Of a stretch of DNA of 64,000 nucleotides, positions 51,940 to 60,248 are shown one piece after another. The stretch is from an uncultured Pelagibacteraceae bacterium. GTDB taxonomy: Bacteria > Pseudomonadota > Alphaproteobacteria > Pelagibacterales > Pelagibacteraceae. The first letter of the stretch is position 1. Each line of letters opens with the position of its first letter. The stretch spans positions 1 to 64,000 of the forward strand of contig CACDSY010000004.1 of the NCBI GenBank assembly GCA_902555585.1, given 5' to 3'. The notes under the pieces were generated by a model. It was not told the DNA's origin. It made no database searches and saw only the letters and a list, made by a program, of their open reading frames with translations. Made by a program: the position numbers and the translations under genes.

Positions 51940-52881
51940 TTAAATTTCATAACCTTTTTCTTCAGGCTCAATATCAATTAACTCCTCGGGAAACCCTTCA
52001 GTTCTAAAATCAATTTTATTTAGATCTTCCATTCTTTTTACAATCATTGATGACCAAGCTCTTGCGCCATATTTTTTTTGGCCATCTTTAAATATTTCAA
52101 CTATTTTAGGAGAAATTTCCAACGGTGCATTTAATTTTTTTGCGAGTTCATCAAATAGACCCGTATCTTTTAAAACAAGGTCCATCGTAAAATTTATATT
52201 ATAAGAGCCATTTAAAATAACTTGGCTCTCAGTTTCATGAACAAATGAGTTACCTGAGGAAACAGCAATTCCTTTGTAGGTTTTTGCAAGATCTAGGTTT
52301 GACTTTTTAGCTACTGTCCATGCCTCCCCAAGGGCAACCAAATGTGTAGAGGCTAAATAATTTGTAATTACTTTAAGGACAGAAGCAGTGCCTAATTCTC
52401 CTGTATGTAATATTTTACGTCCCATCACAGTTAAAGCAGGTAATATCTTTTCAAATGCATCTCTTTCTCCTCCAACAAATATTGCTATATTTCCTGATGC
52501 TGCTCTATGGCATCCACCACTTACTGGACCATCTAGGGGTATTGCCTTTTTTTCAATTACTTTTCTACCAATCCTTTTTACCTCTGCCTCATCTGTTGTA
52601 CTCATTTCCAACCATATTTTATTTTCTGAAATACCTTCAAGAATTCCGCTCTCTCCCTCCATCACTTCTGCACAAATTTCAGGAGAAGGAAGACAAGTTA
52701 TTATTAAATCAACTTCCTCAGCCAGCTCTTTAGCAGATTTTGCAATTTTAGCCCCCATGCTCTCAAATTGTTTTGTTAAATTTTTATCTAAATCTCTAAC
52801 TGTTAAATTAAATTTATTCCTCAATAAACTCCCAGCTAGTTTACCTCCAACATTTCCTAAACCAATAAATCCTATATTCAT
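51940..52881 (-). CDS. NAD(P)-dependent beta-hydroxyacid dehydrogenase (3-hydroxyisobutyrate dehydrogenase family)
   Basis: A 313-residue enzyme. 'NIGFIGLGNVGGKLAGSLL' is the Rossmann motif, 'LDGPVSGGCHRAASGNIAIFVGG' the substrate-binding DxxVSGG motif, and the catalytic Lys lies in 'SVLKVITNYLASTHLVALGEA' (GxxGxGxxxKxxxN-type). It oxidises a beta-hydroxyacid to the semialdehyde or reduces one. The next gene encodes an ALDH, giving an alcohol-to-acid pair. Starts at a one-base overlap with the EamA gene. Confidence 0.9.
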   Translation of the reverse strand: MNIGFIGLGNVGGKLAGSLLRNKFNLTVRDLDKNLTKQFESMGAKIAKSAKELAEEVDLIITCLPSPEICAEVMEGESGILEGISENKIWLEMSTTDEAEVKRIGRKVIEKKAIPLDGPVSGGCHRAASGNIAIFVGGERDAFEKILPALTVMGRKILHTGELGTASVLKVITNYLASTHLVALGEAWTVAKKSNLDLAKTYKGIAVSSGNSFVHETESQVILNGSYNINFTMDLVLKDTGLFDELAKKLNAPLEISPKIVEIFKDGQKKYGARAWSSMIVKRMEDLNKIDFRTEGFPEELIDIEPEEKGYEI

Positions 52882-53744
52882 TAATTTACCTCCTCTTTTT
52901 TTTTATATAATATCATTATGACACCAAATATTATTACCACTCCTCCAATAAATAATTCACTTGTTGGTTTCTCACCTAATAAAACAATTGCTGCAAGCAA
53001 TCCAGTCGGTGGTATACCCATAGTCACTATGGGTAACACTTTATATAATGGATTATTTTTTAGAACATAATAAAAGCAGCCATAAGTTATAGGTTGCATT
53101 ATAAATCCAATGTAAAATGCTATTAACCAATGATTAAATTTAGCTGTTGATAGATATGATATGGTATCACCTTCAATTACTGCAGAAATTAAAATTAAAG
53201 TGGGTCCAGAAAATAATGCTAGCCAAGCAACTAAAGCTAAAGGATTAATTTCTTTACTCAAAGGTTTAACAATTACTTGGCCAAGTGCCCATATTGCTGA
53301 ACCTAAAATCGTAAGAGAGATACCAAATATTTTTCCATCTAAATTAGGTGAGCCAGTTAAAATATAAACTCCTACAAATGCAACTCCTATCCCAATCAAA
53401 GCTCTTAAAGTTGGTTTCTCTTTCAACATGAAAAAAGCAAATATTACTCCAAATGGAACTTCTGTTTGTACTAATAATACCGCTGCAGATGCATCAATAA
53501 AATTTAAACCAGTATAGGTAATACTGTATTGCAAGGTGTTTGCTATAAACGAAGCAATAAAAATTTTTTTTAAGAAACCTCTTGGAATTGGAAACCACCA
53601 AATTAAAATAGAAGCAGCAAAAATAAATCTTAATCCCATTAGAAGTATTGGAGGAAAAGACTCAAAAGCAGGTTTGGCAATTACAAAACCAAAACCTAAA
53701 AAGATAGGAACAAGTGATGCAACTAGAGTATCTTTAAAATTCAT
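52881..53744 (-). CDS. EamA/DMT superfamily transporter
   Basis: A 287-residue inner-membrane protein with ten hydrophobic segments. 'LVASLVPIFLGFGFVIAKPAFESFPPILLMGLRFIFAAS' and 'QTEVPFGVIFAFFMLKEKPTLRALIGIGVAFVGVYILTGSPN' are characteristic of the amino acid/purine exporter-like EamA subgroup (YdeD/EamA type). Substrate unknown. First gene of a seven-gene minus-strand unit with HIBADH-like, ALDH, VOC, methyltransferase, MsrA and serine hydrolase genes; divergent from the eutA-like gene over 60 bp. Confidence 0.88.
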   Translation of the reverse strand: MNFKDTLVASLVPIFLGFGFVIAKPAFESFPPILLMGLRFIFAASILIWWFPIPRGFLKKIFIASFIANTLQYSITYTGLNFIDASAAVLLVQTEVPFGVIFAFFMLKEKPTLRALIGIGVAFVGVYILTGSPNLDGKIFGISLTILGSAIWALGQVIVKPLSKEINPLALVAWLALFSGPTLILISAVIEGDTISYLSTAKFNHWLIAFYIGFIMQPITYGCFYYVLKNNPLYKVLPIVTMGIPPTGLLAAIVLLGEKPTSELFIGGVVIIFGVIMILYKKKEEVN

Positions 53745-53804
53745 TCAATTCATTTAATATTAATGATTATTCAAGAACTTGTGATATATTCACTTTTTTA
53801 AAAT

Positions 53805-54545
53805 ATGAATTCAACAAAAATAGAACCAAAATACATAAGTAAATCAAATCCACGAGTTGGCCTTATTGCTCTTGCAAGTGATTTTATGATTGAAAGAGAT
53901 TTTATAAATGTAATTAAGGATAGAGAAATTGATTTTTTTGTTAATAGAATAGAGTGTTATAATCCTTTAACTAAAGAAAATCTCATTAAAATGTCAGATA
54001 AAGTAACCAGTGTAACAAAAGACATTTTACCGGATCAAGATATTGATTGCGTAGTCTATGGATGTACTTCTGGAACTATTGCAGCAGGCTATAACTCTAT
54101 AAAGCAAAAGGTAAAAGCAGCAAAACCAATGGCCCAGGTTACAACGCCAAGTACAGCCGCAATAAAAGCATTAAAAAAGTTAAACATTAAAAAGCTTTCG
54201 CTATTTACTCCCTACAGCAAAAAACTTAATGATGAGGTTATGGGTTATTTTAAGTCAGAGGGATTTGAAATAACATCCAATTCATACTTTGATATAGAGG
54301 CAGATTACGACATAGGCAAAGTAGACCAAAATTATTTGTATGATGTCTTGTCTAAAATTGATTTAAATGGAGCAGACGCACTATTTGTGTCTTGTACAGC
54401 TCTTCCTGTATTGCCAATAATAGATAAACTTGAAAAAAAACTCAACACGATTGTTTTATCAAGTAATCAGGCATTAATTTGGGATACTCTTGTCCAAATA
54501 AATAAAAATAATTTAGTAGAAGGTTTTGGCAAATTATTCAGATAG
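53805..54545 (+). CDS. eutA: Maleate isomerase/arylmalonate decarboxylase family protein, EutA-like
   Basis: A 246-residue Asp/Glu racemase-superfamily protein. Two catalytic-type Cys are present: C87 in 'VVYGCTSGT' and C197 in 'FVSCTALPVL'. The family includes maleate cis-trans isomerase, arylmalonate decarboxylase and EutA of ectoine-utilisation clusters. The next gene encodes a DoeA (EutD) homologue 6 bp away, which is the usual eut gene pairing and favours the EutA label. EutA's reaction in ectoine breakdown is not firmly established as far as I know. Confidence 0.78.
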   Translation: MNSTKIEPKYISKSNPRVGLIALASDFMIERDFINVIKDREIDFFVNRIECYNPLTKENLIKMSDKVTSVTKDILPDQDIDCVVYGCTSGTIAAGYNSIKQKVKAAKPMAQVTTPSTAAIKALKKLNIKKLSLFTPYSKKLNDEVMGYFKSEGFEITSNSYFDIEADYDIGKVDQNYLYDVLSKIDLNGADALFVSCTALPVLPIIDKLEKKLNTIVLSSNQALIWDTLVQINKNNLVEGFGKLFR

Positions 54546-54551
54546 AAATTT

Positions 54552-55721
54552 ATGTCATTTACTAAAGATGAATATAAACAAAGATTAAAAAAAGTTCAGT
54601 CGATGATGCAGGATAAAGGCATCGAGCTATTGATTTCTCACGACACAAATAACATGAATTATTTAACTGGTTATGATGCATGGTCTTTTTATTATGCTCA
54701 GTGTGCAATTGTTCACGTTAACGCTGATGAACCTTTATGTTTTGTAAGAGCTCAAGACTCAGGAGGTGCGTATATAAAAACTTATCTCAAAGATGAAAAT
54801 ATAATTGTGTATGATGAAAATTATATTCATACATGGCCAAAACATCCTTACGATTATTTAGTACAGATTATTAAAGATAGAAATTGGGATAAGCTTTCAA
54901 TTGGAGTGGAGATGGACGCTCATTACTTCACTGCTTTTTGTTATGAAAAGATTAAACAAGGTTTACCGAATGCAAAAATAAAAGATTCAGAAAGATTAGT
55001 AAATTGGGCAAGATATGCAAAATCTGATGCAGAAATTAATTATATGAAAACTGCTGCACAAATTTCAGAAAAAGGAATGAAGACTGCAATGGAGGTAATT
55101 AAACCGGGTGTCAGACAATGCGATGCGGTAGGTGATATACAAAAAACTTTATTTTATGGGACAACTGAGTTTGGTGGAGAGTATTCTAGTATCGCAACAC
55201 TCTTACCAACAGGAAAAGGGACATCTGCATCTCATTTAACAGCAACGCAGGACAAGTTTGTAGAAGGTGAGGCAACAATCGTTGAGTTATCTGGAGTATA
55301 TAAAAGATATCATGCGCCAATGGCCAGAACAGTCTTACTTGGAAAACCTGATCAATTAAAAATAGACACAATGAACAAAACTATCGAAGCTTTGCAAGCT
55401 GGAATAGATGCTACTAAACCCGGTAATACTGCAAATGATGTAGCTCAAGCTTTTTGGGGTATTTTAGACAAATATAGCATAGAAAAAAAATCAAGAACTG
55501 GTTACTCAATTGGAATAGGTTATCCACCAGATTGGGGTGAACATACTCTTAATATATATAAAGGAGAAATGACTGAACTTGTACCGAATGCCTGTTTTCA
55601 TATGATAGCTGTAATGCAATTTGGTGATTGGGGAGTTGAAGCTTCGGAGGCTATAAGAGTTACAGAAAAAGGGTGTGAATTATTCTGCAATTTTCCAAAA
55701 GAGTTACACATTAAGAGTTAA
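54552..55721 (+). CDS. doeA: DoeA/EutD-like ectoine hydrolase (M24 creatinase/aminopeptidase fold)
   Basis: A 389-residue pita-bread-fold protein. It follows DoeA closely by eye: 'MNYLTGYDAWSFYYAQCAIV', 'GVEMDAHYFTAFCYEKI', 'LVNWARYAKSDAEINYMKTAA', 'GEATIVELSGVYKRYHAPMARTVLLG', 'GYPPDWGEHTLNIYKGE'. Metallopeptidase ligands of M24 are not conserved, as in DoeA and creatinase, so amide-ring hydrolysis of ectoine or a similar cyclic amidine is more likely than Xaa-Pro cleavage. No DoeB/EutE deacetylase gene is in the window. A Pot-type transporter follows 45 bp downstream. Confidence 0.82.
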   Translation: MSFTKDEYKQRLKKVQSMMQDKGIELLISHDTNNMNYLTGYDAWSFYYAQCAIVHVNADEPLCFVRAQDSGGAYIKTYLKDENIIVYDENYIHTWPKHPYDYLVQIIKDRNWDKLSIGVEMDAHYFTAFCYEKIKQGLPNAKIKDSERLVNWARYAKSDAEINYMKTAAQISEKGMKTAMEVIKPGVRQCDAVGDIQKTLFYGTTEFGGEYSSIATLLPTGKGTSASHLTATQDKFVEGEATIVELSGVYKRYHAPMARTVLLGKPDQLKIDTMNKTIEALQAGIDATKPGNTANDVAQAFWGILDKYSIEKKSRTGYSIGIGYPPDWGEHTLNIYKGEMTELVPNACFHMIAVMQFGDWGVEASEAIRVTEKGCELFCNFPKELHIKS

Positions 55722-55766
55722 TTAACTGTTGCAAACAACTTAACTAAATGTTTTAAAAACTAATCT

Positions 55767-56852
55767 ATGTCAAAAAAAGAAGATTTCGTAAAATTTGATA
55801 AAGTCGACAAAAGTTACGATGGAAAAGTATTAGTAGTTAAAGATTTAAATTTAGATATCGAAGAAGGTGAGTTCGTAACAATGCTAGGACCCTCTGGTTC
55901 AGGAAAAACTACATGTTTAATGATGCTTGCAGGTTTTGAAACTCCAACTAATGGAGAAATTTATTTAGATAAAAATCCAATTTCAAATATTCCTCCACAC
56001 AAAAGAGGTATTGGAATGGTTTTTCAAAATTATGCTCTTTTCCCACATATGACGGTTTTTGAAAATTTAGCTTTTCCCTTAAGAGTAAGAAAAATTTCGA
56101 AAGATGATATTGAGAAAAAAGTAGCTAAAGCATTATCAATGGTTTCGTTGTCAGAATTTGGAAACCGTATGCCAGGACAACTTTCTGGCGGTCAACAGCA
56201 GAGAGTTGCTGTTGCTAGAGCCTTGGTGTTTGATCCATCTGTTGTTTTAATGGATGAACCTTTAGGAGCTTTAGATAAAAATTTAAGAGAGAGTATGCAA
56301 TATGAAATAAAACATATTCATGAGAGTATAGGTGTTACAGTTGTTTATGTTACACATGATCAGGGTGAGGCTTTAACTATGTCAAATAGAATAGCAGTAT
56401 TTAATGATGGTAAGGTTCAGCAACTTTCAAGTCCTGACAAACTATATGAAGAACCTGTTAATTCTTTTGTTGCTGAGTTTATTGGAGAGAATAATACTTT
56501 CGCTGGGGAAATTTCAGAAATTTCAAATGGAAGCTGCAAAGTTAAACTTGGCTATGGTGAAATTATCGCAAATCCTATATCAGTTAGATCTGTTGGTGAA
56601 AAAACTACAGTATCAATCAGACCTGAAAGAGCACTAATTAATCCCAAAGATAAAATGGACAACAATCAAAAAGGTAAAATAGAGGAAGTAATTTATCACG
56701 GTGATCACACTAGAGTGAGACTAAATTTACTAGGTAATTCAGAATTTATTTTAAAAGTTCCAAATAGTTCTCAAAATTTAGATATTAAACTTGGAAATGA
56801 GATTAATATTGGTTGGAATAGTCACGATGCAAGAGCTTTAGACCCAAAATAA
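55767..56852 (+). CDS. potA: Spermidine/putrescine-type ABC transporter ATP-binding protein (PotA-like)
   Basis: A 361-residue ATPase. Walker A 'GPSGSGKTT', Q-loop 'GMVFQNYALFPHMTV', signature 'LSGGQQQRVAVARALV', Walker B 'VVLMDEPLGALDKNLRESM' and switch 'YVTHDQGEALTMSNRIAVF' are intact; residues ~235-360 form the TOBE/OB regulatory domain ('VSIRPERALINP'). It drives import by the PotB/PotC-like permeases downstream. The true ligand could be a polyamine, an ectoine-like compound or another amine. First gene of its own block after eutA-doeA. Confidence 0.93.
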   Translation: MSKKEDFVKFDKVDKSYDGKVLVVKDLNLDIEEGEFVTMLGPSGSGKTTCLMMLAGFETPTNGEIYLDKNPISNIPPHKRGIGMVFQNYALFPHMTVFENLAFPLRVRKISKDDIEKKVAKALSMVSLSEFGNRMPGQLSGGQQQRVAVARALVFDPSVVLMDEPLGALDKNLRESMQYEIKHIHESIGVTVVYVTHDQGEALTMSNRIAVFNDGKVQQLSSPDKLYEEPVNSFVAEFIGENNTFAGEISEISNGSCKVKLGYGEIIANPISVRSVGEKTTVSIRPERALINPKDKMDNNQKGKIEEVIYHGDHTRVRLNLLGNSEFILKVPNSSQNLDIKLGNEINIGWNSHDARALDPK

Positions 56853-56930
56853 GCCAAATTATTATATTATTGTTAAAATCCACTGTTGACTCTCTTTTCC
56901 TATGTTGCTGTACTTCATTTTTTAAAAAAA

Positions 56931-56940
56931 CGTTTAAACG
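56931..56940. promoter_or_regulatory. Palindrome directly before the binding-protein ribosome site
   Basis: CGTTTAAACG is a perfect 10 bp palindrome whose last G starts the SD (GGAGG) of the gene at 56949. It ends the 96 bp spacer after potA, which otherwise has only AT-rich sequence with a possible TTGACT at 56886. Operator role is a guess. Confidence 0.3.
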
Positions 56941-56948
56941 GAGGATAA

Positions 56949-58067
56949 ATGAAAAAAATAAGTAAATTATTGCTTGCCTTAACTTTTGCATTCTCACTAT
57001 CTTCATCTGCTTTTGCTGTAACAGTAGCATCATGGGGTGGAGCATACACAGAGTCTCAAAAGTTGGGTTACGGTGATCCAACTGCTAAAGCCCTAGGAAT
57101 AGATATTAATTGGGTAGATTATTCAGGTGGATTATCTGAGATTAAAGCTCAAAAAGAGGCTGGAGCGATAACATGGGATATTATTGATCTCTATGGTCAT
57201 AATGTCATAAATGGATGCGATGAAGGAATATTTGTTGAGTTTGATTTTGATAAAGATTTCCCACCAGCTCCAGATGGCACGCCAGCAAGTGAAGATTTCT
57301 TCACTGATATGCCAAGCGAATGTGCAGTTGGAAATATCTTATATTCTTGGAATTATGCATATAATAGTGATCTATTAAAAAGCTCTCCAAAAACTATTAA
57401 AGATTTTTTTAATACACAAAGATTTCCTGGAAAAAGAGGTATCTATGGCACAGCGTACACAAACTTAGAAATAGCTTTAGCTGCAGACGGTGTCAAAATG
57501 GGTAAAGGTGGTAAGTTTGTATATAAAAAACTTGAGGAAGAAGGTTATGTAGACAGAGCAATTGCTAAAATTAAAAAACTTTGTGATGATCCAAAAGGTG
57601 GATGTGTATTTTGGTCAGCAGGAGCAAAGCCACCAGAATTGTTAATGAGTGGTGAAGTTGTTATGTCAACTGGCTGGAACGGTAGATTCTTTAATGCAGC
57701 AGTAGGTGAAGGTGCTCCAATAGTTCAAGTTTGGGATGGACAAGGTCTTGACTATGAATATTTTGCTTTAGTTAAAGGTGGACCAGATGAAGCAAATGCT
57801 AAAAAAGCTTTAGCTATGATGACAAGCACAGAAATGTTAGCGGGAAGTGCAAAATATATTGCATATGCTCCTTGGAGAAAATCATCAATTGCAGTTATGG
57901 AGGCAGGTGAGCCTTGGTATAAAGATGGTAAAACAAATATGGTTCCACATATGCCTACAGCTCCAGCTAACCTTAAAAAATACTTTTTAGTTGACGCTGA
58001 GTATTGGGCTGACAACGGAGAAGAAATAGGTGAAAAATGGGAAGTGATGAAAGCTTCTGTTAAATAA
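56949..58067 (+). CDS. potD: Spermidine/putrescine-type ABC transporter substrate-binding protein (PotD-like)
   Basis: A 372-residue periplasmic protein. Signal peptide residues 1-23 end in A-F-A. 'VTVASWGGAYTESQKLGYGDPTAKALGIDINWVDYSGG' is typical of the SBP_bac_8/PotD-like group. Paired Cys ('CDEG...PSEC', 'CDDPKGGC') could form two disulfides. The ligand is not readable: relatives bind polyamines, amino acids or opines. It has a strong SD (GGAGG) and is followed by a near-perfect terminator, so it should be expressed above its permeases. Confidence 0.9.
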   Translation: MKKISKLLLALTFAFSLSSSAFAVTVASWGGAYTESQKLGYGDPTAKALGIDINWVDYSGGLSEIKAQKEAGAITWDIIDLYGHNVINGCDEGIFVEFDFDKDFPPAPDGTPASEDFFTDMPSECAVGNILYSWNYAYNSDLLKSSPKTIKDFFNTQRFPGKRGIYGTAYTNLEIALAADGVKMGKGGKFVYKKLEEEGYVDRAIAKIKKLCDDPKGGCVFWSAGAKPPELLMSGEVVMSTGWNGRFFNAAVGEGAPIVQVWDGQGLDYEYFALVKGGPDEANAKKALAMMTSTEMLAGSAKYIAYAPWRKSSIAVMEAGEPWYKDGKTNMVPHMPTAPANLKKYFLVDAEYWADNGEEIGEKWEVMKASVK

Positions 58068-58106
58068 TATTTAGAGTTTATAAAACTTTAATTATAGAAT
58101 ATATTA

Positions 58107-58135
58107 GGGCGATTATATATAATCGCCCTTTTTTT
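58107..58135 (+). terminator. Intrinsic terminator/attenuator between potD and potB
   Basis: GGGCGATTATA and its exact reverse complement sit back to back (58107-58128), an 11 bp inverted repeat that folds with a small AT loop, followed by seven T residues to 58135. The potB ATG is the very next base, so the terminator occupies the whole ribosome-binding region. Confidence 0.95.
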
Positions 58136-59389
58136 ATGAGCAGTGAAAATAATAAAATATTAACTACTGATGGAATACCTTTAGAGGAAAGCTTAAAAGT
58201 TGCTGAAAAAAAAAATAAGATAAAGGCTTTTTTATTAGTAGCTCCACTCTTATTATTTTTACTAATAACCTACATAATTCCAATTGGTGGAATGTTCTCA
58301 AGAAGTATTGATGATAAATTAACCACTAATATGCTACCCAAAACTTACAAAGCAATGGAAAAATGGGATGGGAAAGAATTACCGTCTGAGGAAATCTTCG
58401 AGGCATTTTACCTCGATTATAAAATTTTAGTCAAAAATAAAACAGTTGGCAAATTACAAACTCAGCTCAATCTTGAAAAAAATGGATTTAAAAGTGCTCT
58501 TAAAAAACTAGCAAGAAAACAAAAGAAATTTAAGGTTGGCAACTATAAAGAACAGATTATGAGTTCACATAAGAGATTTGAAAATGTTGAGTACTGGAGA
58601 GCAATTAAAAGAAGAGCCCCACCAATAACATATTCAAAATATTTAAAAGCTATGGATATGTATTTAGACGAGGATAATAAAATTGTTCAGGTAGAAGAAG
58701 ACAGAAGGATGCACAGAATACTTTGGTTAAGAACATTGGAGATAGCTTTTTTTGTAACACTTTTTTGTTTTGTCATGGCATATCCAATTGCACATCTTCT
58801 AGCAACGATACCAATGAAATATAGTAACCTATTGTTAATCTGCGTTTTATTACCTTTTTGGACATCACTTTTAGTAAGGACAGCTAGCTGGATGATACTG
58901 CTTCAACAGCAAGGATTATTAAATGATTTTTTTGTATGGATTGGATTATTTACAAACGAAAATAGGCCTCAAATGATGTATAACAAGACAGGAACATATG
59001 TTGCAATGACACAAATTCTTCTTCCTTTTATGGTCCTACCATTGTACAGCGTTATGAAAACAATTTCACCAAGTTTAATGAGGGCAGGAAAATCTCTAGG
59101 AGCAACACCAACTGTAGCTTTCTTTAAAGTTTATTTTCCTTTGACTATTCCTGGTATTGGAGCGGGATGTTTATTAGTTTTTATATTAGCAATTGGCTAT
59201 TATATTACACCTGAGCTCGTTGGTGGTGCATCAGGGAAACTCATAAGTAATCAAATTGCTTATCATATGAAAAGCTCTTTAGATTGGAGCTTTGCATCTG
59301 CAATGGGACTAATGCTATTGACTGGTGTGTTAGCAATTTATTGGCTGTATAATAAACTTGTTGGAGTAGATAATATTAAACTAGGTTAA
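58136..59389 (+). CDS. potB: PotB-like ABC permease with large N-terminal soluble insertion
   Basis: A 417-residue inner-membrane permease, ~120 residues longer than typical PotB. A first helix (~31-54) is followed by ~140 charged residues (55-195), then the usual BPD_transp_1 core from ~200, with coupling helix 'RAGKSLGATPTVAFFKVYFPLTIPGI'. The insertion is predicted periplasmic and may touch the binding protein. Such long PotB variants are known among alphaproteobacterial ABC systems for opine/polyamine-like solutes. Its ATG follows the terminator T-run without any SD; it ends 3 bp before potC. Confidence 0.9.
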   Translation: MSSENNKILTTDGIPLEESLKVAEKKNKIKAFLLVAPLLLFLLITYIIPIGGMFSRSIDDKLTTNMLPKTYKAMEKWDGKELPSEEIFEAFYLDYKILVKNKTVGKLQTQLNLEKNGFKSALKKLARKQKKFKVGNYKEQIMSSHKRFENVEYWRAIKRRAPPITYSKYLKAMDMYLDEDNKIVQVEEDRRMHRILWLRTLEIAFFVTLFCFVMAYPIAHLLATIPMKYSNLLLICVLLPFWTSLLVRTASWMILLQQQGLLNDFFVWIGLFTNENRPQMMYNKTGTYVAMTQILLPFMVLPLYSVMKTISPSLMRAGKSLGATPTVAFFKVYFPLTIPGIGAGCLLVFILAIGYYITPELVGGASGKLISNQIAYHMKSSLDWSFASAMGLMLLTGVLAIYWLYNKLVGVDNIKLG

Positions 59390-59392
59390 AAT

Positions 59393-60247
59393 ATGGCGCT
59401 ACCAAAATATACAGAAACACAATACAGAATATGGCATTATTTTTATCTATTTTTTTGTGGATGTGTATTTTTCTTTTTAGTTGCTCCGTTATTTGTAATC
59501 TTTCCACTATCTTTTAATGCAGAAGAATTTTTAGTTTTTACAGATGGAATGAAAAGATTAGATCCAGATGCATTTTCACTAAGGTGGTATCATGATATGA
59601 TTTATGGGACAAAAAATCCTTGGGGACTAGCAGCAAAAAATAGTTTTATAATTGCTGTATTTGCAACCATTGGCTCAATTATTCTTGGAACACTAGCAGC
59701 ACTTGGATTGAGTAGTAGGCATATGCCTTATAAAGGATTAATTATGGCTACTTTGATATCACCAATGATTGTTCCATTAATTATTTCAGGAGTTGCAATA
59801 TTTTTTTTCATGGCGAAGGTAGGTTTGGCCGCAACACATCTTGGAATTATACTTGCTCATATTGTTCTTGGAACACCGTTTGTCGTAATTACCGTTACTG
59901 CAACTCTGTCTGGTTTCGATCATAGTATCACAAGAGCAGCATCGAGTTTAGGAAGCAATCCTTTTAATACTTTTATGAAGGTGACTTTGCCTCTAATACT
60001 GCCAGGTGTTATTTCTGGTGGTTTATTTGCATTTGTTACATCTTTTGATGAAGTAGTAGTTGTTCTATTCTTATCTGGTTTAGATAATACAACTATACCA
60101 ATTCAAATGTGGACAGGGCTTAGAGAACAACTTAGTCCAACAATCTTAGCTGTAGCAACATGTTTGATTATATTATCTATTCTAATTTTGGTTACAGCTG
60201 AACTTTTAAGAAGAAGATCTGAAAGATTAAGAGGGATTAATAGATAA
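59393..60247 (+). CDS. potC: PotC-like ABC permease
   Basis: A 284-residue inner-membrane permease with about six helices. The BPD_transp_1 coupling helix is 'RAASSLGSNPFNTFMKVTLPLILPGVISGG', followed by 'FVTSFDEVVVVLFLSG', as in PotC. It pairs with the PotB-like protein encoded 3 bp upstream. Its stop is 1 bp from the end of the convergent thiolase gene, with no terminator. Confidence 0.93.
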   Translation: MALPKYTETQYRIWHYFYLFFCGCVFFFLVAPLFVIFPLSFNAEEFLVFTDGMKRLDPDAFSLRWYHDMIYGTKNPWGLAAKNSFIIAVFATIGSIILGTLAALGLSSRHMPYKGLIMATLISPMIVPLIISGVAIFFFMAKVGLAATHLGIILAHIVLGTPFVVITVTATLSGFDHSITRAASSLGSNPFNTFMKVTLPLILPGVISGGLFAFVTSFDEVVVVLFLSGLDNTTIPIQMWTGLREQLSPTILAVATCLIILSILILVTAELLRRRSERLRGINR

Positions 60248-60248
60248 T

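Noticed and set aside
52388..52921. 177-codon plus-strand ORF
   Set aside because: It lies wholly antisense to the HIBADH-like gene, whose motifs are intact, and its translation shows no family pattern.
54552..55721. Xaa-Pro aminopeptidase annotation for the M24-fold protein
   Set aside because: The M24 metal ligands are not apparent and long segments follow DoeA; the EutA-like neighbour also favours ectoine-type hydrolysis.
55716..55727. 12 bp palindrome AGTTAATTAACT at the doeA stop
   Set aside because: Simple AT palindrome overlapping the stop codon; no support for a regulatory role.
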